From Solirubrobacteraceae bacterium (lineage in GTDB: Bacteria > Actinomycetota > Thermoleophilia > Solirubrobacterales > Solirubrobacteraceae): a stretch of DNA of 5,381 bases. Positions 1-5,381 of the stretch are shown piece after piece. The notes beneath the pieces are model-generated. The model saw nothing but the letters and a program-made list of their open reading frames with translations, did no database searches and was not told where the DNA came from. Made by a program: the position numbers and the translations under genes. The DNA is taken from the NCBI GenBank assembly GCA_019683665.1, contig JADGIB010000252.1, positions 1-5,381 of the forward strand. The letters are read 5' to 3'. Positions within the stretch are counted from its first letter, which is position 1. Each line of letters begins with the position of its first letter.

Positions 1-28
1 CCCCCGGGCCGCGTGGGCCGGCCGGGGG
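1..28 (-). terminator. Candidate hairpin terminator of the beta-propeller gene
   Basis: CCCCCGG at 1-7 is a perfect reverse complement of CCGGGGG at 22-28. An inner GCC/GGC pairing (8-10 with 16-18) is possible around a GCGTG loop, leaving a 3-nt bulge at 19-21. The structure begins 19 nt past the TGA stop (complement of 48-50) of the minus-strand gene, where an intrinsic terminator would be expected. Any U-tract would lie left of position 1 and cannot be seen. In DNA this GC-rich, short stems arise easily by chance, so the call is tentative. Confidence 0.35.
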
Positions 29-47
29 TCGCGCGGGCGCGCGCCGG

Positions 48-971
48 TCAGCGGCGCCTGCCCTTCGGCACGTCGGCCGGGCCCCAGTGCGGGAAGCGCC
101 CGCCGGGGATGACGCGCCGGTTGGAGGCCGCGTCCGGCGTCGCGCAGCCGCCGGACTGGTCGGGGACCGCCACGACCCAGATGCCGTCGCCGACGCCGTA
201 GGCGAGGTGGCGGCCGTCGGGCGAGAAGCTCAGCGACTCGAACCTCCCGCCGACCGGGTCGCCGAGCTCGAAGCACGGCTCGACGATCGGCTCGGACGCC
301 GGCGCGAACGGCATGAGGTTCGGGTCGGGGGCGCCGAGCGGCTCGACGAGCGGCCGGTAGACGCGCAGCTTCTCGTCGGCCTCGCCGGCGATCGCCGCGA
401 CCTTCGCGCGGTCGCGCGCCAGCTCGGCGTCGACGAGCCCGAGCCCCTGCCACGCGTCGAAGAACCAGCGGTCGAGCTCGCGGTCGCCGAGGCCGGGCGC
501 GATCCGGTTGAAGACGACGTCCTCGTTGAGGATCGCGCCGGGGTCGGAGCGCACGAGCAGGTCGTTCGTCAGCCACAGCGGCGAGACCCAGCCGGTCAGC
601 AGCCCGTACTCCTCGAAGCCGGTGAAGCGGTCCGAGCGGGTGATGCCGACGCCCTGGCGCGACGTGAGCGCGTAGCAGGGGCTCACGGCCGACGAGTCGC
701 AGCGCGACGTGTGCGAGCCCGTGTACGTGTCGTTGCGCCACTCGAACGCGACGAGCCGGCCGTCGGGGGAGATCTCCGGCGCGAACGGGCCGTGGAACTG
801 GCTGACCGGCCCGGCCTTCGGCGCGCCGTCGCTGACGAACGTCGGGAACTCGGCCAGCACCCTGCCGGTGCGCGACAGCCGGCGCAGCCGCTCGCCGCGG
901 GTCAGGGCGATCATCGTGCCGTTGTCGGCCTGGGAGACGTACGCGAGGTCGCCGGTGCGGGTGACGCGCAC
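48..971 (-). CDS. PD40/TolB-like beta-propeller protein, body of a frameshifted gene
   Basis: This frame encodes 307 residues from a GTG at 971 and is the body of a predicted exported beta-propeller protein with no recognisable catalytic site. Two PD40-type blade motifs are visible: ISPDGRLVAFEW at about residues 67-78 and FSPDGRHLAY at 249-258, the second followed by GDGIWVV. The stretch VSQADNGTMIAL near residues 12-23 looks like another blade. Four Cys residues (in SRCDS, SPCYA, EPCFE and GGCAT) could form disulfides outside the cytoplasm. The tail PHWGPADVP (294-302) resembles the end of this propeller family in Thermoleophilia as I recall it. The GTG is probably not the natural start. 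In the same frame upstream the sequence reads LKGGDVWLATPDGKRQV, a typical first blade, then meets TGA, and the missing N-terminus with signal peptide lies in another frame up to 1108. Restoring one base would give 353 residues. No Shine-Dalgarno is seen before 971. Biochemical role unknown. Confidence 0.75.
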   Translation of the reverse strand: MRVTRTGDLAYVSQADNGTMIALTRGERLRRLSRTGRVLAEFPTFVSDGAPKAGPVSQFHGPFAPEISPDGRLVAFEWRNDTYTGSHTSRCDSSAVSPCYALTSRQGVGITRSDRFTGFEEYGLLTGWVSPLWLTNDLLVRSDPGAILNEDVVFNRIAPGLGDRELDRWFFDAWQGLGLVDAELARDRAKVAAIAGEADEKLRVYRPLVEPLGAPDPNLMPFAPASEPIVEPCFELGDPVGGRFESLSFSPDGRHLAYGVGDGIWVVAVPDQSGGCATPDAASNRRVIPGGRFPHWGPADVPKGRRR

Positions 972-1018
972 CTGGCGCTTGCCGTCGGGGGTGGCGAGCC
1001 AGACGTCGCCGCCCTTGA

Positions 1019-1108
1019 GTAGGCGATCGAGTCAGCGCCTGCCGTCGCGGCCGGCAGGAGGGTGGCGAGGGCCCCGATCGCGAGGGCCACGAGACAGGTC
1101 CGTTTCAT
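1019..1108 (-). other. Displaced N-terminus (Sec signal peptide) of the beta-propeller gene
   Basis: An ATG at 1108-1106 (complement) opens a classic Sec signal peptide: MKRT, then the hydrophobic run CLVALAIGALATLLPAA, then TAGA followed by DSIAY. The likely cleavage is after AGA at residue 25. After IAY the frame turns into low-complexity Ser/Pro/Ala/Arg sequence (AATSGSPPPTASAR), while the frame one base away continues as KGGDVWLATPDGK, the expected first propeller blade. The family pattern would be roughly DSIAYxKGGDVW, so one base appears missing near 1017-1020. The total span 48-1108 is 1061 nt, and adding one base makes exactly 354 codons including the stop. This is either a real frameshift (pseudogene) or a base-calling error in a GC-rich read. 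No clear ribosome binding site precedes the ATG. Confidence 0.8.
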
Positions 1109-1126
1109 GGGCGGGACGGTCGCGCC

Positions 1127-1159
1127 GGGCGCTTGCCGGGCGCTTGCCGCGCGCTTGCC
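1127..1159. repeat. Three tandem 11-bp direct repeats in the divergent promoter region
   Basis: Three head-to-tail 11-bp units are visible: GGGCGCTTGCC at 1127-1137, GGGCGCTTGCC at 1138-1148 and GCGCGCTTGCC at 1149-1159, with a degenerate fourth start (GCGTGCG) from 1160. The TT dinucleotides fall at 1133, 1144 and 1155, so the same face of the helix is presented about once per turn. The array lies 29 bp upstream of the c-di-GMP gene start and 18 bp upstream of the oppositely oriented propeller start. That position fits an operator for either gene. Function is inferred from position and periodicity only. No convincing -35/-10 pair was found in the 80-bp gap. Confidence 0.6.
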
Positions 1160-1180
1160 GCGTGCGAAGACCGCCCGATC

Positions 1181-1200
1181 AGGGGAACATGGGGACGATG
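1181..1200 (+). promoter_or_regulatory. Duplicated ribosome-binding/start signals of the c-di-GMP gene
   Basis: Two in-frame ATGs at 1189 and 1198 are each preceded by the same purine core: GGGGAAC before the first ATG and GGGGACG before the second. AGGGGA at 1181-1186 sits only 2 nt from the first ATG and 11 nt from the second, so neither spacing is ideal. I use 1189; 1198 would shorten the protein by three residues. Reading further upstream in this frame is open but lacks domain sequence and overlaps the signal-peptide region of the divergent gene, so a longer start is unlikely. Confidence 0.5.
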
Positions 1201-4200
1201 CGTGCCCCACACGCCCCGCTCGACGCGCCCGAGCCCCTCGCCGCGGCCGCGGCCGGCGAGCTGCTGCAGGCCGTGCTCGCGGACCCGGTGTTCGGGATCC
1301 TCGTCACCGACGAGGCGGGCCGCGTCGCGACCCACAACGCGCGCTTCCTCGAGCTGTTCTCGCTGGAGGGCGACCTCACCGGGCTCGAGGAGGCCCAGGT
1401 CGTCGGCCGGGCGGCGCGGGCGACCGTGGAGCGCGGCGCCCTGCCGCAGGCGGCGCTGGAGTCCGAAAAGGGCGAGGTCCACGCGACGGTCGAGCTGCGC
1501 GACGGGCGGGTGCTGCGCGGCGCGGTGCGGTCGCTGCGCTCCGTCGGCTGGGGCCGCGTGTGGCGGTTTCGCGACATCACGGCCAAGACGCGGGCCAACG
1601 AGCGCGCGCGGACGGCCGAGCAGCGCCTGACCGAGGTCCAGGCGGTCGCCCGGATCGGGACGTGGAGCTACGACGTCGCCGCCGAGCAGGTCCGCTGGTC
1701 GCCGGAGCTGGCGCGCCTGTACGGGATCGACCTCCTGGCCGAGTCGGCCCCGATGGACGTCGTCTACGAGAGCTACGTGCGGCCCGACGGCGACCGGCTG
1801 CGCGCCGCCGCCACGAGCGCCCTCGTCCGCGCCGCCCCGTTCACCGTGCGCGGGCGGATCAAGCATCCCGGCGGCGGGATCCGGGTGATCGAGGTCCGGG
1901 GGCGGCCGGTGCGCGGCGAGGACGGGCGCGTGACCCGGATGATCGGGACCGGACGCGACGTGACCGACGAGGCGCGCGCGCTCGACCGGGCCCGGGTGGC
2001 GGAGGAGCGGCTGCGGCGGATGTTCGACGACGCGCCGTACGGCCAGGCGATCGTCCGCCTCGACGGCGCGCTCGTGCGCGCGAACGCCGCGCTCGCCTCG
2101 CTGCTGGACCGCCCCCAGAGCGACCTCGAGCGCGGGCTGCTGTGGGACTTCGTCGAGCTCGGCGGCGACGACCGCGGGCACCTCGGCGAGCGGCTGTCGG
2201 CGGGGGAGACCGTCGTGCTCGAGCGGTCGCTCGTGCGCCGCGGCTACGACGACCACGACCGCTGGGTGACGCTCACCGCGTCGCCGCTGCACGACGAGCT
2301 CGGCGCGGTCGTCGAGGCGGCGGTCAGCTTCGTCGACGTGACGGCCGAGCGCGCGGTCGCCGAGCGCGGCGAGAGCGCCGGGATGATCGACGGGCTCACC
2401 GGGCTGCCGAACGCGACCCGCATCCAGGAGGTGCTGCGGGCGGCGGCGGCCCGCAGCCCGGGCGCCGGGCTCGCGGTCGTCCACGTCGACGTCGACGGGA
2501 TGAGCGCGATCAACGCCGCGCACGGACGCGACGTCGGGGACGAGGTGCTGATCGCGCTCGCGCACCGGTTCCGCCGCGCGGCGCCCCCGGAGGCGGTCGT
2601 CGCGCGCACCGGCGGCGACGAGTTCTCGATCGTGTGCGTCGGCGTCGCGTCCGAGGAGACGGCCCTGACCCACGCGTCCCGCCTCGTCGCCGTGGCCGCG
2701 GTGCCGCTGCGGATCGGCGACGTCGCGGTCGTCCCGCGGATCGGCGTCGGCGTGACGTACCCGCCGCCGGGGGAGATCGCGGGGGAGGACGTCGCCGCGA
2801 CCCTCCTGCGCGAGGCCGAGAGCGCCGCCGACGAGGCGCGCCGCCTCGGGACGGGGGCGCCGGCGCTGTTCACCGAGGCCCAGCGGCGGCGGCTGCACGA
2901 GGACGCGCGGCTCCTGCGCGACCTCGAGGCGGCGGTCGAGACCGGCGACGGCCTGCAGGTCGTCTACCAGCCGGCCGTGTCGCTGCAGACGGGCGAGCTG
3001 CTCGGCCTGGAGGCGCTGCTGCGCTGGCGCCACCCCGAGCTCGGCTCGATCCCGCCGGACCGGTTCATCCTCCTCGCGGAGCGGTCCTCGCTCATCGCGC
3101 GCGTCGGGCGGTGGGTGGCGACCGAGGTGTGCGGGCTCCTGCGGGCCTGGGGCGACGCCGGCCTGCCGATCCCGCGCGTGGCGATCAACGTGTCGGCCCG
3201 CGAGCTGGAGCGGCCCGAGCACGCCGCCGAGCTGGCGGGCATCGTCGAGGCGGCCGGGCTGACGCCGGACCACATCGTCATCGAGGTGACCGAGACCGCG
3301 CTGCTGCGCGTGACCGCGACCCTGAGCACCGCGATCGACGACCTGCGCGGACGCGGGTTCTTCCTCTACCTCGACGACTTCGGCACCGGCGGCGCGTCGC
3401 TGTCGTTCCTGCGGACCGTGTCGATGAGCGGCTTCAAGGTCGACCGCTCGTTCCTGCGGGGCGTCCCCGCAGACGCCGAGGCGACCGGGATCCTCGAGGG
3501 CATCCTCGCGGTCGGCCGGGCGGTCGGCGCGCGGATCGTCGCCGAGGGCGTCGAGACGCTCGAGCAGGCGGCGGCGCTGCGCGAGCTCGGGACGGTCGCC
3601 GCGCAGGGGTGGCTGTTCTCGCGCCCGCTGGCCGCCGAGCACGTGCCGCAGATGCTCGTCGACGGCGTGCCGGTCGCCTGGGAGGTGGCGCAGCCCGAGG
3701 CGACGATGACGCTGCGCGAGGCCGAGCGGCTGCTCGGCGTGTCGGCGAGCACGGTGCGGCGGATGGCCGACGCGGGGCAGCTCCCGAGCGTGCGCACCGA
3801 GGGCGGGCACCGTCGGCTCGTGCGCGAGGCCGTCGTGCGCGAGGCGGCCCGCCGCGGGCGGCAGCCGGCCGTGCGGGCGCCGCGGCTGCCGGAGCGGCCG
3901 CTGAGCGCGAGCGCGGACCTCCTGCAGCAGCGGCCCGAGCAGGTCCGCGAGGTGGCGCTGCGGACGATGTACGTGGGCGACGACCACGGCTGGCTGGGCA
4001 CGACCGGCGGGGCCGCCGCCTGCGAGCGCTGGCTGCGGGCGCTCGGGGTGGCGCTGCGGACCCGCGACTGGCGCCGCGCCCGCGAGGCGACGGTCGACCT
4101 GCGGCGGCGCGCGGTCGAGGCCGGGGTGCCGGTGCTCGAGCTCATCTGCCTCGTGGACGCCGTCGTGCGCGCGACCGCGATGGCCGTGACCACCGGGGAG

Positions 4201-4260
4201 GCCGCGGAGCTCCCCCGGCTCGGCGTCGCGCTGCGGCGCGTCGCCGTCGAGCCGGGCTGA
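1189..4260 (+). CDS. PAS-PAS-PAS-GGDEF-EAL protein with C-terminal MerR/BldC-type HTH
   Basis: 1023-residue predicted cytosolic c-di-GMP protein with no membrane segment. Order: PAS about 24-140; PAS_3-like 150-262 (RIGTWSYD start, GTGRDVTDE end); third PAS 270-393; GGDEF 400-558; EAL 574-825; HTH 840-884; unassigned helical tail about 905-1023. The cyclase half has DGLTGLPN (401-408), Asp434, Asn442, Asp451 and intact GGDEF (475-479). It lacks the RxxD inhibitory site (PPEA at that position), and the usual C-terminal Lys and Arg are Arg551 and Thr555, so GTP turnover may be weak. The EAL half keeps EAL 608-610, Asn667, Glu699, Asp729-Asp730 in DDFGTG, Lys750, Glu786 in AEGVET and Gln806, predicting phosphodiesterase activity (c-di-GMP to pGpG), although the loop after DDFGTG reads GAS rather than the usual YSS. 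The HTH has LLGVSASTVRRMADAGQLP and RTEGGHRR, typical of BldC/excisionase-like MerR domains. Expressed divergently from the propeller gene. Domain calls are firm; the DNA-binding role is inferred. Confidence 0.93.
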   Translation: MGTMRAPHAPLDAPEPLAAAAAGELLQAVLADPVFGILVTDEAGRVATHNARFLELFSLEGDLTGLEEAQVVGRAARATVERGALPQAALESEKGEVHATVELRDGRVLRGAVRSLRSVGWGRVWRFRDITAKTRANERARTAEQRLTEVQAVARIGTWSYDVAAEQVRWSPELARLYGIDLLAESAPMDVVYESYVRPDGDRLRAAATSALVRAAPFTVRGRIKHPGGGIRVIEVRGRPVRGEDGRVTRMIGTGRDVTDEARALDRARVAEERLRRMFDDAPYGQAIVRLDGALVRANAALASLLDRPQSDLERGLLWDFVELGGDDRGHLGERLSAGETVVLERSLVRRGYDDHDRWVTLTASPLHDELGAVVEAAVSFVDVTAERAVAERGESAGMIDGLTGLPNATRIQEVLRAAAARSPGAGLAVVHVDVDGMSAINAAHGRDVGDEVLIALAHRFRRAAPPEAVVARTGGDEFSIVCVGVASEETALTHASRLVAVAAVPLRIGDVAVVPRIGVGVTYPPPGEIAGEDVAATLLREAESAADEARRLGTGAPALFTEAQRRRLHEDARLLRDLEAAVETGDGLQVVYQPAVSLQTGELLGLEALLRWRHPELGSIPPDRFILLAERSSLIARVGRWVATEVCGLLRAWGDAGLPIPRVAINVSARELERPEHAAELAGIVEAAGLTPDHIVIEVTETALLRVTATLSTAIDDLRGRGFFLYLDDFGTGGASLSFLRTVSMSGFKVDRSFLRGVPADAEATGILEGILAVGRAVGARIVAEGVETLEQAAALRELGTVAAQGWLFSRPLAAEHVPQMLVDGVPVAWEVAQPEATMTLREAERLLGVSASTVRRMADAGQLPSVRTEGGHRRLVREAVVREAARRGRQPAVRAPRLPERPLSASADLLQQRPEQVREVALRTMYVGDDHGWLGTTGGAAACERWLRALGVALRTRDWRRAREATVDLRRRAVEAGVPVLELICLVDAVVRATAMAVTTGEAAELPRLGVALRRVAVEPG

Positions 4261-4270
4261 GCCCGGTTCG
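4248..4270 (+). terminator. Stop-codon hairpin, probable terminator
   Basis: CGAGCCGGGC (4248-4257) pairs over 10 bp with GCCCGGTTCG (4261-4270), with one G-U wobble. The 3-nt loop is TGA (4258-4260), the stop codon of the c-di-GMP gene. No T-tract follows (the next bases are CCCGGTCGCC). U-less hairpins are often proposed as terminators in high-GC actinobacteria, so termination or 3'-end protection is the simplest reading. The next gene starts 129 bp after the stop, leaving room for a separate promoter, although none is recognisable. Confidence 0.55.
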
Positions 4271-4389
4271 CCCGGTCGCCTGGACGGGTGGTGGAGCGCG
4301 ACGGGGCGGCGGCGCGCGAAACCTCCCAGGCGGCGGCGAAAGCTGTCATCGGCTCACGCCGGCGCGCGGGCGCCGCCGACGCGATCCGC

Positions 4390-5381
4390 ATGCACACGCG
4401 AACGAAGCTCGGGGTGCTCGGCCTCGTCGCGGCCGGCGCGATGGCGCTGGGCCCCGCGGCGGCGAGCGCGGCGCCCGGAGCGGTGGACCTCCCGGCGCAG
4501 GCGAGCATCAGGCTCGTCTCCGAGTACCTGGACGAGCTCGGCCAAGGGGTGACGTCGCTGGGCGACGTCAACGGCGACGGCGTCGATGACATCGCGGTCT
4601 TCTCGTGGGGCGGCGCGATCGACCCCGACCCCGACGCCGCCCACGGCGGGGTGTGGGTGCTCTACGGGTCGAGGATGCCGAAGGTCATCGATCTGGGCGA
4701 CCCGGCATCCGTCGGCGACCGGGGCTTCTACATCCGCGGCGCGCACCCGACCGCCTTCGCGGGCCGGTTCGGGTTCGGGGCGGCCGGGGACGCCAACGGC
4801 GACGGCCTCGCGGACATCGCGGTGGTGACCTCCCTCCAGGGGCTGAAGGCGGGGAGGGGGTACATCGACGTCGTGTTCGGCAGCCGCACGACGGAGAACG
4901 TCGACCTCGGGGCGCTGGGGGACCGCGGCTACCGCATCGAGGGCGCGCTGATCAATCCCCGCTGGCTCGACTGGGGCCGCGCGGAGACCGTCGGGGACTT
5001 CGACGGCGACGGGCGCGACGACCTCCTGGTCGCGACGCCGGAGGCGGACGGGAACGCGGGCGCGGTCTCCGTCGTGTACGGGGCGGCGAGCACGGAGACC
5101 GTGTCGCTCGACGCGCTCGGCTCGCGCGGCGTCGTCTACCGCGGGGCGGCCGCCTCCCAGCGGCTCGGCCGCAGCGTCGCGCCCGCCGGAGACGTCAACG
5201 CCGACGGGCGGCCCGACCTCCTCCTCGGGGCCACCGGCGCCGCCTACGTCGTCCTCGGCAGCGCGACGCCGCAGAGCGCGACGGTGGGCGGCCCCGGCGC
5301 CGGCGCCGTGACGATCACGGGCGACGCGACGAACGGCGAGCACGTGGCCGCCGTCGGCGCCGTCGACGGTGACGGCTTCGA
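4390..5381 (+). CDS. Secreted FG-GAP/integrin-alpha-like repeat protein, 3' end outside the window
   Basis: Reading from the ATG at 4390 stays open to the last base (330 full codons), so the gene is truncated only by the window edge. It begins with a Sec signal peptide: MHTRTK, a hydrophobic stretch, then AAASA-AP with likely cleavage after residue 27. FG-GAP-type repeats follow, each with a Ca2+-binding Asp/Asn loop: GDVNGDGVDD (58-67), GDANGDGLAD (133-142), GDFDGDGRDD (202-211), GDVNADGRPD (267-276) and GAVDGDGF from 323. The fifth has Ala where the first loop Asp would be. Recurring VWVLYGS, IDVVFGS, VSVVYGA and YVVLGS strands between loops fit blades of an integrin-alpha-like propeller, a fold that usually has about seven. 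Such proteins are extracellular and often serve adhesion or matrix roles; the role here is unknown. No clear Shine-Dalgarno precedes the ATG. GTGs at 4288 and 4291 are in frame but would bury the signal peptide internally. Confidence 0.9.
   Translation, partial: MHTRTKLGVLGLVAAGAMALGPAAASAAPGAVDLPAQASIRLVSEYLDELGQGVTSLGDVNGDGVDDIAVFSWGGAIDPDPDAAHGGVWVLYGSRMPKVIDLGDPASVGDRGFYIRGAHPTAFAGRFGFGAAGDANGDGLADIAVVTSLQGLKAGRGYIDVVFGSRTTENVDLGALGDRGYRIEGALINPRWLDWGRAETVGDFDGDGRDDLLVATPEADGNAGAVSVVYGAASTETVSLDALGSRGVVYRGAAASQRLGRSVAPAGDVNADGRPDLLLGATGAAYVVLGSATPQSATVGGPGAGAVTITGDATNGEHVAAVGAVDGDGF

Noticed and set aside
709..1188. A 160-codon upstream extension of the c-di-GMP protein
   Set aside because: The frame is open but overlaps the antisense propeller gene and has no domain-like sequence. 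The ATG at 1189, with a purine-rich leader and just ahead of the first PAS, is the better start.
1105..3987. A 960-codon open frame on the minus strand antisense to the c-di-GMP gene
   Set aside because: It is an Arg/Pro/His/Ala-rich shadow produced by high-GC codon use. No domain motifs are visible, while the plus-strand frame has complete PAS, GGDEF and EAL motifs.
4318..4347. ECF-sigma-like promoter elements GAAACC (4318) and GTC (4345) before the FG-GAP gene
   Set aside because: The gap between the elements is over 20 nt, longer than the usual 16-18 nt, and the match is weak, so I do not call a promoter.
4360..4375. Hairpin CGGCGC-GCGG-GCGCCG just upstream of the FG-GAP start
   Set aside because: A six-base all-GC stem is expected by chance in this composition, and nothing else supports a riboswitch or attenuator.
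1062..4589. A 1175-codon plus-strand frame overlapping the c-di-GMP gene and the start of the FG-GAP gene
   Set aside because: The translation is almost entirely Arg/Ala/Gly/Pro with no motifs; it is an out-of-frame shadow.
4354..5343. A 329-codon minus-strand frame opposite the FG-GAP gene
   Set aside because: It is an antisense shadow rich in Arg/Ala/Asp/Val. The plus frame carries a signal peptide and five repeated Asp loops.
1..5381. Search for tRNA, rRNA, CRISPR arrays, insertion sequences and attachment sites
   Set aside because: No CCA-ended cloverleaf, spaced repeat array, transposase motif or terminal inverted repeat pair was seen by eye on either strand. The HTH in the c-di-GMP gene resembles excisionases, but nothing nearby suggests a mobile element.

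Overview
This window is extremely GC-rich (roughly three quarters G+C by eye) with strong G/C bias at third codon positions. The mix of an Ala/Arg-rich multidomain c-di-GMP protein, a PD40/TolB-like secreted beta-propeller ending in a PxWGPADVP tail, and an FG-GAP repeat protein suggests a high-GC actinobacterium. The deep-branching Thermoleophilia/Solirubrobacterales are my best guess. That placement rests on family resemblance recalled from knowledge, not on a search.

Layout: (1) Positions 48-1108, minus strand, hold a secreted PD40-type beta-propeller gene. As given it is broken by an apparent one-base loss near 1017-1020, which puts the signal peptide (start at 1108) and the propeller body in different frames. 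A GC-rich hairpin at 1-28 lies just past its stop. (2) Positions 1109-1188 are an 80-bp divergent promoter region with three 11-bp direct repeats. (3) Positions 1189-4260, plus strand, encode a 1023-residue PAS-PAS-PAS-GGDEF-EAL protein with two further parts at its C-terminus: a MerR/BldC/excisionase-type helix-turn-helix and an unassigned helical domain of about 120 residues. (4) A 10-bp stem with the stop codon UGA as its loop sits at the end of that gene (4248-4270). (5) From 4390, plus strand, an FG-GAP/integrin-alpha-like repeat protein with a Sec signal peptide runs off the right edge without a stop.

How the genes may work together: the central protein looks like a one-chain device that senses through PAS domains, handles c-di-GMP through a probably weak GGDEF and an EAL with its catalytic residues intact, and may bind DNA through its HTH. 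Both neighbours are predicted exported beta-propeller proteins. A plausible but unproven reading is that the central protein controls one or both neighbours, or itself, through the repeats in the divergent promoter. The most interesting observations are the EAL-HTH fusion with its unassigned C-terminal domain, the 11-bp direct repeats that could be its operator, and the stop-codon hairpin.
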